Positions 48,857 through 59,357 of a DNA stretch of 64,000 bases are shown here, piece by piece (position 1 is the first letter of the stretch; each line of letters opens with the position of its first letter). The position numbers and the translations under genes are program-made. The notes beneath the pieces were generated by a model. That model did no database searches, was not told the origin of the DNA, and saw only the letters and a list, made by a program, of their open reading frames with translations. This DNA is from Microvirga ossetica (GTDB lineage Bacteria > Pseudomonadota > Alphaproteobacteria > Rhizobiales > Beijerinckiaceae). The stretch lies in contig NZ_CP016616.1 in assembly GCF_002741015.1 (NCBI RefSeq), forward strand, positions 5,730,501 to 5,794,500, written 5' to 3'.

Positions 48857-51800
48857 ATGGCGCGCATTCTTCACGATATCGGCTTTGTCCACCTGCATGT
48901 GCATTCCTCGTATTCGCTGCTCGAGGGTGCCCTGAAGATTGCGCAGCTCGCCAAGCTCGCGGCGGCGGACAAGCAGCCGGCGCTCGCGCTCACCGACACC
49001 AACAATCTCTTCGGCGCCCTCGAGTTTTCCGAAAAGCTCGCGGGTTCCGGCATCCAGCCCATCGCCGGCGTGCAGCTCTCGGTCTGCTTCGAGGAGGCGG
49101 ACCCGGTCGCCCGCGTGGTGCCGCAGCCTGCGAACATCGTGCTGCTGGCTCAGAACGAGGAGGGCTACCGCAATCTCATGCGCCTGGTCAGCCACGCCTA
49201 TTTCGGCGTGCCGCTCGGGGAGGATCCGCGCGTTGCGGCTCCGGTCCTCTCCGCTCACAGCGAGGGCCTGATCGCGCTGACGGGCGGCTTCACCGGCCCC
49301 CTCGATTCTGCGCTGCGCCACGGCGGACGCCAGGATCTGGCCCAAGCGCGGCTCGACATCCTCAAGAGCGCCTTCGGCCATCAGCTCTATGTCGAGATCC
49401 AGCGGCACGGATTGCAGGATGAGCGGCCGATCGAGGGAGAAATGCTGGCGCTCGCCGAACGCAATGGCCTGCCCGTCGTGGCGGCGAACGAGCCCTTTTT
49501 CTCGGCGTCGAAGGATTATGAGGCGCACGACGCGCTGCTTGCGATCGCGGAGGGGCAGATCGTCTCCAACGACAAACGCCGCCGCCTGTCGCCGGAGCAT
49601 CATTTCAAAACGCGTCAGCAGATGATGGAGCTGTTCGCGGACCTGCCGGACGCGCTGCAGGCGAGCGTCGAGATCGCCATGCGCTGCGCCACGCGCGTGA
49701 AGACCCGCAAACCCATCCTCCCGAGTTTCGGAACGGGCGCCGACGCCGCCAGCCTCGACGAAGGCGAGGAGCTGAAGCGCCAGGCGGAGGAGGGGCTCGC
49801 CGAGCGCCTCGCCGTGCACGGCACCGCACCGGGCCTGACCGAGCAGGATTACCGCGACCGCCTCGACTACGAGATCACGATCATCCGGAACATGAAGTTC
49901 CCCGGCTACTTCCTGATCGTGGCCGATTTCATCAAATGGGCGAAGGACCACGATATTCCGGTGGGCCCCGGCCGCGGTTCGGGCGCGGGCTCGCTGGTTG
50001 CCTACGCGCTGACCATCACCGATCTCGATCCCCTGCGCTTCGCGCTCCTCTTCGAGCGCTTCCTCAATCCGGAACGCGTGTCGATGCCGGATTTCGATAT
50101 CGACTTCTGCGTCGAGGGGCGCGAGCGCGTCATCGAATACGTGCAGCAGCGCTATGGCGAAGAGCAGGTCGCGCAGATCATCACCTTCGGTACGCTGCTC
50201 GCCCGCGGCGTGATGCGCGACGTCGGCCGCGTGCTCGAAATGCCCTACGGCCAGGTCGACAAGCTGACCAAGCTCGTGCCGCAGAACCCGGCCAATCCGG
50301 TCACCCTCGCGCAAGCCATCGAGGGCGAGCCGAAGCTCCAGGCGGCCATCGACGAGGAGCCGGTCGTCAAGCGCATGCTCGACATCGCGCAGAAGCTCGA
50401 AGGCCTGCACCGGCACGCCTCGACCCATGCCGCCGGCGTCGTGATCGGCGATCGGCCACTGCAGGAGCTGGTGCCGCTCTATCGCGATCCGAAGACCGGC
50501 ATGCGCGTGACCCAGTTCAACATGAAATGGGTGGAGCAGGCGGGCCTCGTGAAGTTCGACTTCCTCGGCCTGAAGACCCTGACCGTCCTGCGCACCGCTG
50601 TCGATCTCATCCGGCGAAAAGGGATCGAGGTCGATCTCTCGGCGTTGCCGCTGGATGACCGCAAAACCTACGAGATGCTCCAGCGCGGCGAGACGGTCGG
50701 CGTGTTCCAGGTGGAATCGGCCGGCATGCGCAAGGCCCTCGTCGAGATGGAGGCCGACCGCTTCGAGGATATCATCGCCCTCGTCGCGCTCTATCGCCCG
50801 GGCCCGATGGCCAATATCCCGGTCTATTGCGCCCGCAAGCTCGGTAAGGACGAGCACAACAAGAAGCACTGGTATCCCCACGACAAGCTCGAGCCGATCC
50901 TGCGCGAGACCTTCGGCATCATCGTCTACCAGGAGCAGGTGATGGAGGTAGCGAAGGTCCTCTCCGGCTATTCGCTCGGCGATGCCGACCTTCTGCGCCG
51001 CGCCATGGGCAAGAAGATCAAGTCCGAGATGGACGCCCAGCGCGAGCGGTTCGTTTCCGGTGCGAAGGAGGGCGGCCTCGACAAGGCGAATGCCAACGAG
51101 ATCTTCGATCTTCTCGCGAAGTTCGCGGATTACGGCTTCAACAAGAGCCACGCTGCCGCCTATGCGCTGGTCGCGTTCCAGACCGCCTATCTGAAGGCCA
51201 ATTTCCCGGTCGAGTTCATGGCGGCGTCCATGACGCTCGATCTCGACAACACCGACAAGCTCTCCGAATTCCGCCGCGAGGCGCAGCGTCTCGGCTTCAA
51301 GGTCATCCCGCCGTCGATCAACCGCTCCCGCGTGGTCTTCGACGTTCAATACGATTCCGAGGGCAAGGGCGAGATTCTCTATGCGCTTGCCGCCATCAAG
51401 GGCGTGGGGCGCCAGGCCATCGAGAGCGTGATCGAGGCGAGGGGCGACAAGCCGTTCACGGATCTCGCGGATTTTGCCCGGCGCATCAACCCGCGCATGC
51501 TCAACAAGCGAACGCTGGAGAACCTGATCGCGGCCGGCGCCTTCGACGAGCTGGAGCCGGACCGGGCGAGGGCCTGCGCCTCCATCGACGCGATGATGAG
51601 CCTCGCGCAGCAATCCCACGAGGCCGCGAACGGCGGCATGGTCGACATGTTCGGCGGCGTTGCCGCGGCGGGCGTGCAGCTGCGCATCGGACCTTACGAG
51701 CCATGGCCCGCGGCTGAGCGGCTGCAGCGGGAATACGATGCCGTCGGATTCTTCCTGTCCGGCCATCCGCTCGACGAATACGGAGATCTCCTCAAGAAGC

Positions 51801-52330
51801 TGAGGGTACAGACCTGGGTGGAATTCTGCCGCTCGGTGAAGGCCGGCAATTCCGTCGGCCGGGTGGCTGCAACGGTGCTCGATCGGCAGGAGCGCCGCAC
51901 CAAGACCGGCAACAAGATGGGCATTCTCACCCTATCGGATCAGACCGGGCAGTTCGAGGCCATCATCTTCTCGGAGGGCCTTCAGCGCCTCCGCGAAGTC
52001 CTTGAGCCCGGATCCGCCGTGGTCCTCATGCTGCAGGCCGGCCTCGAGGGCGAGGAGGTGAGGGCGCGCATCGGCATGGCGGAGCCGCTCGACGAGGCGG
52101 TCGCCAAGCACCAGAAGAGCATGCGCATCTTCCTGCGCGACGAACGTCCGATCATGAGCGTCTATGAGCGGCTCAAGGGACGGGGTGAGGGAGAGGTGTC
52201 CCTCGTTCTCATTCTCGACGACGGCGACCGGGAGGTCGAGGTCAAGCTGCCCGGCAAGTACATGGCGACGCCCCAGATCGCCGGAGCGCTGCGCGCGGTC
52301 CCGGGCGTCGTAGACGTGCATATGAACTAG
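48857..52330 (+). CDS. dnaE: DNA polymerase III subunit alpha
   Basis: 1157 residues, full length. The N-terminal PHP domain begins FVHLHVHSSYSLLEGALKI. The polymerase palm holds the catalytic aspartates D412 and D414 in MPDFDIDFC, with the third in VKFDFLGLKTL. GPGRGSGAGSLVAYAL, the beta-clamp-binding and OB-fold region (GRVAATVLDRQERRTKTGNK) and the C-terminal tau-binding part follow. This is the replicative polymerase, not the imuB-linked DnaE2, judged by the family features and the lack of imuAB neighbours. Confidence 0.97.
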   Translation: MARILHDIGFVHLHVHSSYSLLEGALKIAQLAKLAAADKQPALALTDTNNLFGALEFSEKLAGSGIQPIAGVQLSVCFEEADPVARVVPQPANIVLLAQNEEGYRNLMRLVSHAYFGVPLGEDPRVAAPVLSAHSEGLIALTGGFTGPLDSALRHGGRQDLAQARLDILKSAFGHQLYVEIQRHGLQDERPIEGEMLALAERNGLPVVAANEPFFSASKDYEAHDALLAIAEGQIVSNDKRRRLSPEHHFKTRQQMMELFADLPDALQASVEIAMRCATRVKTRKPILPSFGTGADAASLDEGEELKRQAEEGLAERLAVHGTAPGLTEQDYRDRLDYEITIIRNMKFPGYFLIVADFIKWAKDHDIPVGPGRGSGAGSLVAYALTITDLDPLRFALLFERFLNPERVSMPDFDIDFCVEGRERVIEYVQQRYGEEQVAQIITFGTLLARGVMRDVGRVLEMPYGQVDKLTKLVPQNPANPVTLAQAIEGEPKLQAAIDEEPVVKRMLDIAQKLEGLHRHASTHAAGVVIGDRPLQELVPLYRDPKTGMRVTQFNMKWVEQAGLVKFDFLGLKTLTVLRTAVDLIRRKGIEVDLSALPLDDRKTYEMLQRGETVGVFQVESAGMRKALVEMEADRFEDIIALVALYRPGPMANIPVYCARKLGKDEHNKKHWYPHDKLEPILRETFGIIVYQEQVMEVAKVLSGYSLGDADLLRRAMGKKIKSEMDAQRERFVSGAKEGGLDKANANEIFDLLAKFADYGFNKSHAAAYALVAFQTAYLKANFPVEFMAASMTLDLDNTDKLSEFRREAQRLGFKVIPPSINRSRVVFDVQYDSEGKGEILYALAAIKGVGRQAIESVIEARGDKPFTDLADFARRINPRMLNKRTLENLIAAGAFDELEPDRARACASIDAMMSLAQQSHEAANGGMVDMFGGVAAAGVQLRIGPYEPWPAAERLQREYDAVGFFLSGHPLDEYGDLLKKLRVQTWVEFCRSVKAGNSVGRVAATVLDRQERRTKTGNKMGILTLSDQTGQFEAIIFSEGLQRLREVLEPGSAVVLMLQAGLEGEEVRARIGMAEPLDEAVAKHQKSMRIFLRDERPIMSVYERLKGRGEGEVSLVLILDDGDREVEVKLPGKYMATPQIAGALRAVPGVVDVHMN

Positions 52331-52388
52331 GGGCGCCTGCCGGACACGCGGGAATCCCCGTTCGAAAGCCACCGGAATACGTGCCGCC

Positions 52389-52853
52389 ATGGATAGCCCG
52401 CTCTCCGATGTCCTCCTCACCGTCGAGGCCGATCCCGATGCCTTTGCGGAGGAGATCGAGGCGCATCTCCTTGCGTCCCTGCGGCAGAACATTCCCGCAA
52501 GCGACTATGCCCCCTTCGGCATCGTGGCCCGGAACGCGCAGGGCGAGATCCTGGGCGGCCTGATCGGCGGGACCTCCTATGGCTGGCTGCTCGTCAAGAT
52601 GCTGTGGGTCGCCGACGAGGCCCGCGGGCAGCGTCTGGGCACGAGAATCATGACACTCGCGGAGGACGTTGTCCGCGAGCGGGGATGTCATGGGGCGTGG
52701 CTCGACACGTCGAGCCGGCGCGCCAGGCGTTTCTATGAAAAGCTTGGCTATGAAGCCTTTGGAATATTGGAGAATCGGGATGGCGAGAGGCCTGAAGGCC
52801 ACGCCCGCTTCTTTCTGGGCAAGCGTTTTGCGCCTCCGGAGGAGGGGCCCTGA
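52389..52853 (+). CDS. GNAT family N-acetyltransferase
   Basis: 154 residues. The acetyl-CoA-binding signature is VADEARGQRLGTRIMTLAE, and the C-terminal GNAT strand reads ARRFYEKLGYEAFGIL. The N-terminal half has the beta strand FGIVARNAQGEILGG. The substrate is unknown. It stands 58 bases after dnaE on the same strand and may be co-transcribed. Confidence 0.88.
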   Translation: MDSPLSDVLLTVEADPDAFAEEIEAHLLASLRQNIPASDYAPFGIVARNAQGEILGGLIGGTSYGWLLVKMLWVADEARGQRLGTRIMTLAEDVVRERGCHGAWLDTSSRRARRFYEKLGYEAFGILENRDGERPEGHARFFLGKRFAPPEEGP

Positions 52854-52882
52854 GCCTCCACTTGGTGCCGGCATTCCCCGGC

Positions 52883-52911
52883 TTGCATTTCGGCGCCTTT
52901 ACCCCTATATG
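52883..52911 (+). promoter_or_regulatory. Promoter of the rpsB-tsf operon
   Basis: TTGCAT (52883-52888), 17 bases, TATATG (52906-52911). Transcription would start near 52918, leaving a leader of about 100 bases before rpsB, where S2 autoregulation could act. Confidence 0.6.
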
Positions 52912-53016
52912 CGCCCACATCCCACACGCGGAATCCCCTCATGAGCCCATGAGGAAACCCCGGTGGCCGGCTCGACCGGTCCACTGTTCCGCGGAGGCTT
53001 AACCGGAGAATAAACT

Positions 53017-54039
53017 ATGGCGCTTCCCGATTTTTCGATGCGCAGCCTGCTCGAGGCTGGCGCGCATTTTGGACACCAGTCCCACCGTTGGAACCCGAAG
53101 ATGGGTCAATACATCTTCGGCACCCGCAACAACATCCACATCATCGACCTCGCCCAGACGGTTCCGATGCTGCACCGCGCCCTCCAGGCCGTCAGCGATA
53201 CGGTCTCCAAGGGCGGCCGCGTGCTCTTCGTCGGCACGAAGCGTCAGGCTGCTGACGCCGTCGCCGATGCGGCCAAGCGTTCGGCTCAGTACTACGTCAA
53301 CGCCCGCTGGCTCGGAGGCATGCTGACCAACTGGAAGACGATCTCCGGCTCGATCTCGCGCCTGCGCAAGGTCGACGAGATCCTTTCCGGCGGCGGCCAG
53401 GGCCTTACGAAGAAAGAGCGCCTCATGCTCGCCCGCGAGAAGGAGAAGCTCGAGCGCGCTCTCGGCGGCATCAAGGACATGGGCGGCACGCCCGACCTGA
53501 TCTTCATCATCGACACCAACAAGGAGCAGCTGGCGATCCAGGAGGCCAAGCGCCTCGGAATCCCGGTGGCCGCCATCGTCGACACGAACTGCGATCCGGA
53601 CGGCATCACCTTCCCGGTCCCGGCCAACGACGACGCCGGCCGCGCGATTTCGCTCTATTGCGATCTGGTCGCCCGCGCCGCTCTCGACGGCATCTCCCGC
53701 GGCGCCGGCGCCATGGGCATCGATATCGGCGAGTCCGAGAACCCGATGGCCGAGGAGCTTCCGGCAGCCGAGACGGCGACCGCCGCCTACGAAGGCGAGC
53801 AGTTCGAGCGTCTGGCCGCCCCCCGCGGCGCTCCGGACGACCTGACCAAGCTGAACGGCGTCGGTCCGCAGCTCGAGAAGAAGCTGAACGAAGCCGGCAT
53901 CTTCCACTACTGGCAGCTTGCCGCCATGCAGCCGGGCGATGTCGCCCAGCTCGACAAGGACCTTAAGCTGAACGGCCGTCTCGAGCGTGATGGCTGGATC
54001 AACCAGTCCCGCTCGATGATCGAAGCCGCTGCTGCGTAA
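53017..54039 (+). CDS. rpsB: 30S ribosomal protein S2 with C-terminal helix-hairpin-helix extension
   Basis: 340 residues; E. coli S2 has 241. The S2 core is clear: [48 protein letters not shown] and [19 protein letters not shown]. After residue about 245 comes a variable acidic linker. Then about 70 residues (from [19 protein letters not shown]) form a helix-hairpin-helix-like domain ending [12 protein letters not shown]. This extension is present in several Hyphomicrobiales. tsf follows after a 105-base gap. Confidence 0.97.
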   Translation: MALPDFSMRSLLEAGAHFGHQSHRWNPKMGQYIFGTRNNIHIIDLAQTVPMLHRALQAVSDTVSKGGRVLFVGTKRQAADAVADAAKRSAQYYVNARWLGGMLTNWKTISGSISRLRKVDEILSGGGQGLTKKERLMLAREKEKLERALGGIKDMGGTPDLIFIIDTNKEQLAIQEAKRLGIPVAAIVDTNCDPDGITFPVPANDDAGRAISLYCDLVARAALDGISRGAGAMGIDIGESENPMAEELPAAETATAAYEGEQFERLAAPRGAPDDLTKLNGVGPQLEKKLNEAGIFHYWQLAAMQPGDVAQLDKDLKLNGRLERDGWINQSRSMIEAAAA

Positions 54040-54083
54040 CTGTCCCGGCGCAGCATCATGCAGCGCCGCTTGAACGATTGATC

Positions 54084-54112
54084 GAGCCCGGCGTTCCACG
54101 AGCGCCGGGCTC
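54084..54112 (+). terminator. Hairpin between rpsB and tsf, possible attenuator
   Basis: GAGCCCGGCG and CGCCGGGCTC (10 bp) around nine bases, followed by CCTCT without a T-run. It may lower read-through or stabilise rpsB mRNA. Confidence 0.35.
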
Positions 54113-54144
54113 CCTCTATGCATGAACCTTTGAAAGGAAAAGCC

Positions 54145-55074
54145 ATGGCGAACATCACCGCTGCGATGGTGAAAGAGCTGCGCGAGACGACCAGCGCCGG
54201 CATGATGGACTGCAAGACCGCGCTCGCCGAGACCAACGGCGACATGGAGGCCGCGATCGACTGGCTCCGCAAGAAGGGCCTGTCGAAGGCCGCCAAGAAG
54301 GCTGGCCGCGTGGCCGCCGAGGGTCTGGTTGCCGTCGAGTCGTCCGGTCACACCGCGACGATCCTCGAGGTCAACTCCGAGACCGACTTCGTCGCCCGCA
54401 ACGATGGGTTCCAGGCCTTCGTCCGCGAAGCCGCCAAGATCGGCCTGATGGGCAACGGCACCATCGAGTCACTCGAGGCTGCTCACTTCCCCGGTTCGCA
54501 GACGACCGTGAAGGATCGCCTGCAGGAGCTGATCGCCACCATCGGCGAGAACATGACCCTGCGCCGCATCGCGAAGCTCGAAGTGTCCAAGGGCGTGATT
54601 GCGTCCTACGTCCACAACGCGGTGACGGAAGGCCTCGGCAAGATTGGCGTCCTCGTGGCGCTCGAGTCCGAGGGCGACGTGACCGTTCTCGGCACGCTCG
54701 GCCGCCAGATCGCCATGCACGTGGCTGCCACGAACCCAGTCGCCCTCGATGCCTCCGGCGTCGACCAGGCGACCGTCGAGCGCGAGAGCGCCATCCTGCG
54801 CGACAAGAACGCCGGCAAGCCGGATCACGTCATGCAGAAGATCATCGAGAGCGGCCTGAAGAGCTACTTTAAGGAGGTCACCCTCCTGGAGCAGCCCTTC
54901 GTGCACGATCCTTCGAAGACCGTGACCCAGGTGCTCAAGGAAGCCGAGTCCAAGGCCGGCAAGCCGGTGACCCTCAAGGCCTTCGTCCGCTACGCCCTCG
55001 GCGAGGGCATCGAGAAGGAAGAGGCTCCGGACTTCGCAGCGGAAGTCGCCGCCCAGGCCGGTCTCAAGGCCTAA
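54145..55074 (+). CDS. tsf: Elongation factor Ts
   Basis: 309 residues. The N-terminal UBA-like part reads [21 protein letters not shown]; the core has [15 protein letters not shown]. It is the guanine nucleotide exchange factor of EF-Tu. GAAAGGA precedes the ATG at 54145. A symmetrical terminator lies 13 bases after the stop. Confidence 0.97.
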   Translation: MANITAAMVKELRETTSAGMMDCKTALAETNGDMEAAIDWLRKKGLSKAAKKAGRVAAEGLVAVESSGHTATILEVNSETDFVARNDGFQAFVREAAKIGLMGNGTIESLEAAHFPGSQTTVKDRLQELIATIGENMTLRRIAKLEVSKGVIASYVHNAVTEGLGKIGVLVALESEGDVTVLGTLGRQIAMHVAATNPVALDASGVDQATVERESAILRDKNAGKPDHVMQKIIESGLKSYFKEVTLLEQPFVHDPSKTVTQVLKEAESKAGKPVTLKAFVRYALGEGIEKEEAPDFAAEVAAQAGLKA

Positions 55075-55087
55075 ATCGAACCCAGGT

Positions 55088-55115
55088 AAAACGGCGGCTC
55101 TCCAGCCGCCGTTTT
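55088..55115. terminator. Rho-independent terminator after tsf (symmetrical)
   Basis: AAAACGGCGGCT and AGCCGCCGTTTT (12 bp) around CTCC. The T-rich end is inside the stem base, so it can act on both strands. It separates rpsB-tsf from the pyrH operon. Confidence 0.75.
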
Positions 55116-55143
55116 CATGAGAGGATTCGAAAAGAAAGGTCTG

Positions 55144-55860
55144 ATGATGGCAACGTTCCGGCGCATCCTGGTGAAGCTCTCGGGAGAGGCCCTGATGGCC
55201 CCCGACGGGTATTGGCTCGACACGCAGATTCTTTCGTCCCTGGCGGCGGACCTCGCAGCAGCCACCCGCGCCGGCTTCGAGATCGCCGTCGTCATCGGCG
55301 GCGGCAACATCATCCGCGGCGCCCGCATGAGCGCTGCCGGCTGGATCGACCGACCCACCGCCGATTCCATGGGCATGCTCGGCACGGTCATGAATTCGCT
55401 GGCCATCGAGACCGCCCTGAACGCGGCTGGCGTTCCGGCCCGGACCATGTCGGCCGTTTCCATGCCGACCATCTGCGAGACTTACGCCCGCCAGCCGGCC
55501 CTGCACCATCTCGACAAAGGTCAGGTGGTCGTCCTCGCCGGCGGCACCGGCAACCCGTTTTTCACCACCGACACTGCCGCCGTGCTCCGGGCGGCCGAGC
55601 TGCGCTGCGATGCCGTCCTGAAGGCCACGCAGGTCGACGGCGTCTATTCGGCCGATCCTAAGAAGGATCCCAATGCGATCCGATTCGACCGCCTGACCCA
55701 TGACGAGGCCATCGCCAGGGACCTGAAGGTCATGGACACGGCGGCCTTCGCGCTCGCCCGCGAGAGCAGGCTGTCGATCATCGTGGGCTCGGTCCATGCT
55801 CCCAGCTCCGTGACCGCCCTTCTTCAGGGGAAAGTGCCGTCTACGGTCGTCGCCCCTTGA
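55144..55860 (+). CDS. pyrH: UMP kinase
   Basis: 238 residues, amino-acid-kinase fold. RILVKLSGEALMAPDGYWLD, IAVVIGGGNIIRGARM, VLAGGTGNPFFTTDTAA and ATQVDGVYSADPKKDPNA are conserved. It phosphorylates UMP to UDP as a hexamer. Start at 55144 or 55147, after GAAAGG; the upstream ATG at 55117 lies at the terminator edge. frr follows after 70 bases. Confidence 0.96.
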   Translation: MMATFRRILVKLSGEALMAPDGYWLDTQILSSLAADLAAATRAGFEIAVVIGGGNIIRGARMSAAGWIDRPTADSMGMLGTVMNSLAIETALNAAGVPARTMSAVSMPTICETYARQPALHHLDKGQVVVLAGGTGNPFFTTDTAAVLRAAELRCDAVLKATQVDGVYSADPKKDPNAIRFDRLTHDEAIARDLKVMDTAAFALARESRLSIIVGSVHAPSSVTALLQGKVPSTVVAP

Positions 55861-55930
55861 TCCAAGGGTCTTGATGCAGGACCCTTGGAAGCGTAAGCCC
55901 GTTAAATAGTTCGCGTAAGGACAGAATCTG

Positions 55931-56491
55931 ATGGCTACGACCTTTGATCTCGCCGATGTGAAGCGCCGCATGCAGGGCGCCATCAACGCTTTCAAGAACG
56001 ACCTGGCCAGCCTGCGGACCGGGCGCGCCTCGCCGAACCTGCTCGATCCGCTCCAGATCGATGCCTATGGCGCTATGATGCCGATTTCGCAGGTTGCCAC
56101 CGTGAACGTGCCGGAGCCGCGCCTGCTCAGCGTCCAGGTCTGGGACCGGGGCATGGTCGCCGCCGTCGAGAAGGCGATCCGGGAATCCGACCTCGGCCTC
56201 AATCCGCAGACAGAGGGTCAGGTGATCCGCCTGCGCATCCCTGAGATGAACGAGCAGCGCCGCAAGGAGATGGTGAAGGTCGCGCACAAATACACCGAAG
56301 AGGCGAAGGTCGCGGTCCGCCACGTGCGCCGCGACGGTCTCGACCTGCTCAAGAAGCTTGAGAAGGACAGCGCCATCAGCGAGGATGACGGAAAGCGCCA
56401 CGCCGACCAGGTGCAGAAGGCGACGGACCAGTTCGTCGCCGAGATCGACACCCTTCTGGCGGCGAAGGAAAAGGAAATCATGCACGTCTGA
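55931..56491 (+). CDS. frr: Ribosome recycling factor
   Basis: 186 residues, full length. Conserved parts: [40 protein letters not shown] and [19 protein letters not shown]. With EF-G it splits post-termination ribosomes. uppS follows after 28 bases. Confidence 0.97.
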   Translation: MATTFDLADVKRRMQGAINAFKNDLASLRTGRASPNLLDPLQIDAYGAMMPISQVATVNVPEPRLLSVQVWDRGMVAAVEKAIRESDLGLNPQTEGQVIRLRIPEMNEQRRKEMVKVAHKYTEEAKVAVRHVRRDGLDLLKKLEKDSAISEDDGKRHADQVQKATDQFVAEIDTLLAAKEKEIMHV

Positions 56492-56519
56492 TCCTTAAGG
56501 CGTGCATCGGGATGGAAAC

Positions 56520-57287
56520 ATGAGCGGTGAAGCCAAACGGACGGCTCCCGACCTGGCCGGCAAGGAAGCAGGCGAGGGGATGCCGGCCCATGTTGCCATC
56601 ATCATGGATGGGAACGGCCGTTGGGCAGCCCAGAGGGGGCTGCCCCGGTTCGAGGGTCACCGGCGCGGGGTCGAGGCGATCCGCCGGGCCGTGCGCACCG
56701 CCGGCGATCTCGGCATCCGCTACCTGACCGTCTACAGCTTCTCGGCCGAGAACTGGCGCCGTCCGGCCCAGGAGGTCTCGGACCTGATGGGCCTGCTGAA
56801 ACGCTTCGTCCGGCACGATCTCGCAGAACTCCACGCCAACAACATCCGCGTCAGGATCATCGGCGAGCGCGAAGGGCTGGCCTCCGACATCCGGCTGCTG
56901 CTCGACGAGGCCGAGCACCTCACGCGCGTCAATACGGGCCTGACCCTCGTCATCGCCTTCAACTATGGCGGGCGCCAGGAAATCGTCTCCGCTATGCGTG
57001 CCCTTGCCCGCCGGGTGAAGGAGGGCACGCTCGACCCCGCTGCCATCGATATGGATACGGTGGGAGCCGCTCTCGACACTCATGACATCCCGGATCCCGA
57101 TCTGGTCATCCGCACCTCGGGCGAGCAGCGGGTGTCGAACTTCCTGACCTGGCAGACGGCCTATTCCGAATTCGTCTTCCTGCCTTGCTTCTGGCCGGAT
57201 TTCGACGAGGCGGCATTCAAGGCGGCGATCGACGAGTTCTGCAGGCGCGACCGCCGCTTCGGCGGCTTGAGCGCCCGGGCGGGCTGA
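56520..57287 (+). CDS. uppS: Isoprenyl transferase (undecaprenyl diphosphate synthase)
   Basis: 255 residues from ATG 56520. The catalytic aspartate D30 is in [31 protein letters not shown] and [19 protein letters not shown] are the other family motifs. It makes the C55 lipid carrier for peptidoglycan and O-antigen from isopentenyl and farnesyl diphosphate. A GTG at 56502 could add six residues. cdsA begins three bases after the stop codon. Confidence 0.95.
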   Translation: MSGEAKRTAPDLAGKEAGEGMPAHVAIIMDGNGRWAAQRGLPRFEGHRRGVEAIRRAVRTAGDLGIRYLTVYSFSAENWRRPAQEVSDLMGLLKRFVRHDLAELHANNIRVRIIGEREGLASDIRLLLDEAEHLTRVNTGLTLVIAFNYGGRQEIVSAMRALARRVKEGTLDPAAIDMDTVGAALDTHDIPDPDLVIRTSGEQRVSNFLTWQTAYSEFVFLPCFWPDFDEAAFKAAIDEFCRRDRRFGGLSARAG

Positions 57288-57289
57288 CG

Positions 57290-58147
57290 ATGGTCTCAGA
57301 CCAAGGCTCGTCCTTGCCCTCCAAACCGAAGCCGGCCCCATCGCAGGAACTGACGACCCGGGTTCTCTCCGCCATCGTCATGATCGCCGTCGCTCTCCTG
57401 ACCGCCTATTGGGGCGGCTGGCCCTTCGCACTGCTCTGGCTCGCTGCCGGCATTGCCGTCATGGTCGAGTGGACGAGCATGACGGGCGCTGAGCCGCGCC
57501 GTTTGGTGCAGGCCATCCTCGGAATTGGCCTTGCCGTTCTGAGCATTCTCTTCATGGTCGATGCCGGTCCGGGCCTTTTCCTCGCGGCGGGGATTGCCTT
57601 CCCGGCGGCGGCCGCTCTCGCGGCCCGCGGGACAACCGGCAAGGTGTGGGCCGTTGCAAGCTTCGCCTATGCCGCCGTGATCGTCCTGATCCCACCCATG
57701 GTGCGCGACCACCTCGATCTCGGGATCCTCGGCCTTCTGTGGATGTTCGCAGTCGTCTGGGCGACTGATATTGCCGCCTACTTCACCGGCCGGACCTTCG
57801 GTGGGCCGAAGCTGTGCCCGGCGATCAGCCCGAAGAAGACCTGGTCCGGTTTCATCGGCGGAGTTATCGCTGCGGCGCTCGGCGGGCTCCTGGTGGCCAC
57901 GGCCGGCAATCGTTACGGTCTGAGCCTGCCGTTTGGCCTGCCCGGCATCGCGGTTCTCTCCATTGTCGCCTCCATTGCAAGCCAGATCGGGGATCTCGGA
58001 GAATCCGCTCTCAAGCGCCATTGCGACGTCAAGGATTCGAGCCATCTCATTCCAGGACATGGTGGCGTGATGGACCGTCTCGACGGCTTTTGGGCCGTGT
58101 GCCTCATCGTAGCGCTCGCACTTCTGACCGCTCGTTTCACCGCATAG
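57290..58147 (+). CDS. cdsA: Phosphatidate cytidylyltransferase
   Basis: 285 residues with seven or eight hydrophobic segments. The family signature SALKRHCDVKDSSHLIPGHG followed by GVMDRLDG is complete. It makes CDP-diacylglycerol from phosphatidate and CTP for phospholipid synthesis. The start ATG 57290 lies just after uppS; dxr follows after 6 bases. Confidence 0.95.
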   Translation: MVSDQGSSLPSKPKPAPSQELTTRVLSAIVMIAVALLTAYWGGWPFALLWLAAGIAVMVEWTSMTGAEPRRLVQAILGIGLAVLSILFMVDAGPGLFLAAGIAFPAAAALAARGTTGKVWAVASFAYAAVIVLIPPMVRDHLDLGILGLLWMFAVVWATDIAAYFTGRTFGGPKLCPAISPKKTWSGFIGGVIAAALGGLLVATAGNRYGLSLPFGLPGIAVLSIVASIASQIGDLGESALKRHCDVKDSSHLIPGHGGVMDRLDGFWAVCLIVALALLTARFTA

Positions 58148-58153
58148 GGATCG

Positions 58154-59320
58154 ATGACCCGCTCTCTCACGATTCTCGGCGCCACAGGCTCGATCGGCCG
58201 CTCGACGGCCGACGTCGTCCTGGCCCACCGGGGCGAACTCCGCGTCGAGGCTGTCGTCGGAGGACACGATGCTGCCGGCCTGGCCCAGGTCGCCCGGCGC
58301 CTTGGGGCGAAGTTCGCAGCCCTCGCAGATGAGCGCGGAGGCGGAACTCTCAGAGACGCATTGTCCGGCACCGGGATCGCGAGCGGGGCAGGCCAATCCG
58401 CCGTGCTCGAAGCGGTCGGGCGCGAGGCCGATGTCGTCCTTGCCGCGATCAGCGGGACCGCCGGTCTAGCCCCCACTCACGCAGCCCTGAAGCCGGGCAG
58501 GCGGATTGCCCTGGCCAACAAGGAGAGCCTTGTCTGCGCCGGCTCCGCCTTCATGGCCGATGCCCGCCGCCTCGGGGTCGAGATCATGCCGGTGGATTCC
58601 GAGCACAATGCCTTGGACCATGCTCTTGCGGCCGGCTCGAACCGCGATGTGGAAAAAGCGGTGATCACCGCATCAGGTGGCCCGTTTCGCACATGGACGA
58701 AAGAGCGCATCGCGATGGCCGATGCCAGGGAGGCTTCGGCTCATCCGGTCTGGTCCATGGGCTCCAAGATCAACATCGACTCGGCCACCCTGATGAACAA
58801 GGGCCTCGAACTCATCGAGGCTCACTACCTGTTCGATCTCGAGGCGGAGCGCCTGGACGTTCTGGTCCATCCCGAGGCCATCGTTCACGGGCTGGTGCAA
58901 TGGTGCGACGGTGCCGTCACCGCCGGCCTAGCCCTGCCGGACATGAAGGTACCCATCGCCAACGCCCTGCGTCATCGGGAACGGCTGCGGATGGACCTGC
59001 CGCGTCTCGATCTTGCCGCGATTGGCCGTTTAAGCTTCGACCGGCCTGACGAGGAACGATTTCCGTGCCTATCTCTGGCCAAGGCCGCGCTGCAGGCAGG
59101 CGGTGCTATGCCGACCGTCCTGAACGCCGCCAACGAGATCGCCGTCGAGGCCTACATGGCTGGTCACATCCGTTTTTACGATATTTCAGAATTGGTTGAG
59201 AGCGTCTGCTCCACCTTTTCGGGAAGACGACTTTTGGCACCTGCCGCCGTTGCGGACGCCCTGGAGATCGACCGGGAGACACGGGTAGCGGCACGGAGCC
59301 TCATACCTGCCCATGCTTGA
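58154..59320 (+). CDS. dxr: 1-deoxy-D-xylulose-5-phosphate reductoisomerase
   Basis: 388 residues. NADPH site LTILGATGSIGRSTADV; LANKESLVCAG and MPVDSEHNALDHAL hold metal and substrate ligands; HPVWSMGSKINIDSATLMNK is the flexible loop region. First committed step of the MEP isoprenoid pathway, feeding UppS. The operon thus joins isoprenoid, lipid-carrier and envelope genes. Confidence 0.97.
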   Translation: MTRSLTILGATGSIGRSTADVVLAHRGELRVEAVVGGHDAAGLAQVARRLGAKFAALADERGGGTLRDALSGTGIASGAGQSAVLEAVGREADVVLAAISGTAGLAPTHAALKPGRRIALANKESLVCAGSAFMADARRLGVEIMPVDSEHNALDHALAAGSNRDVEKAVITASGGPFRTWTKERIAMADAREASAHPVWSMGSKINIDSATLMNKGLELIEAHYLFDLEAERLDVLVHPEAIVHGLVQWCDGAVTAGLALPDMKVPIANALRHRERLRMDLPRLDLAAIGRLSFDRPDEERFPCLSLAKAALQAGGAMPTVLNAANEIAVEAYMAGHIRFYDISELVESVCSTFSGRRLLAPAAVADALEIDRETRVAARSLIPAHA

Positions 59321-59357
59321 GACAACGCAGCTCTGACCGAGCGCGAAAGGGACGAAG

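Noticed and set aside
48809..51766. 985-codon open frame antisense to dnaE
   Set aside because: The plus strand encodes complete DnaE. The antisense product is rich in Arg, Leu, Ala, Asp and His with no domain, a codon-bias shadow of a high-GC gene.
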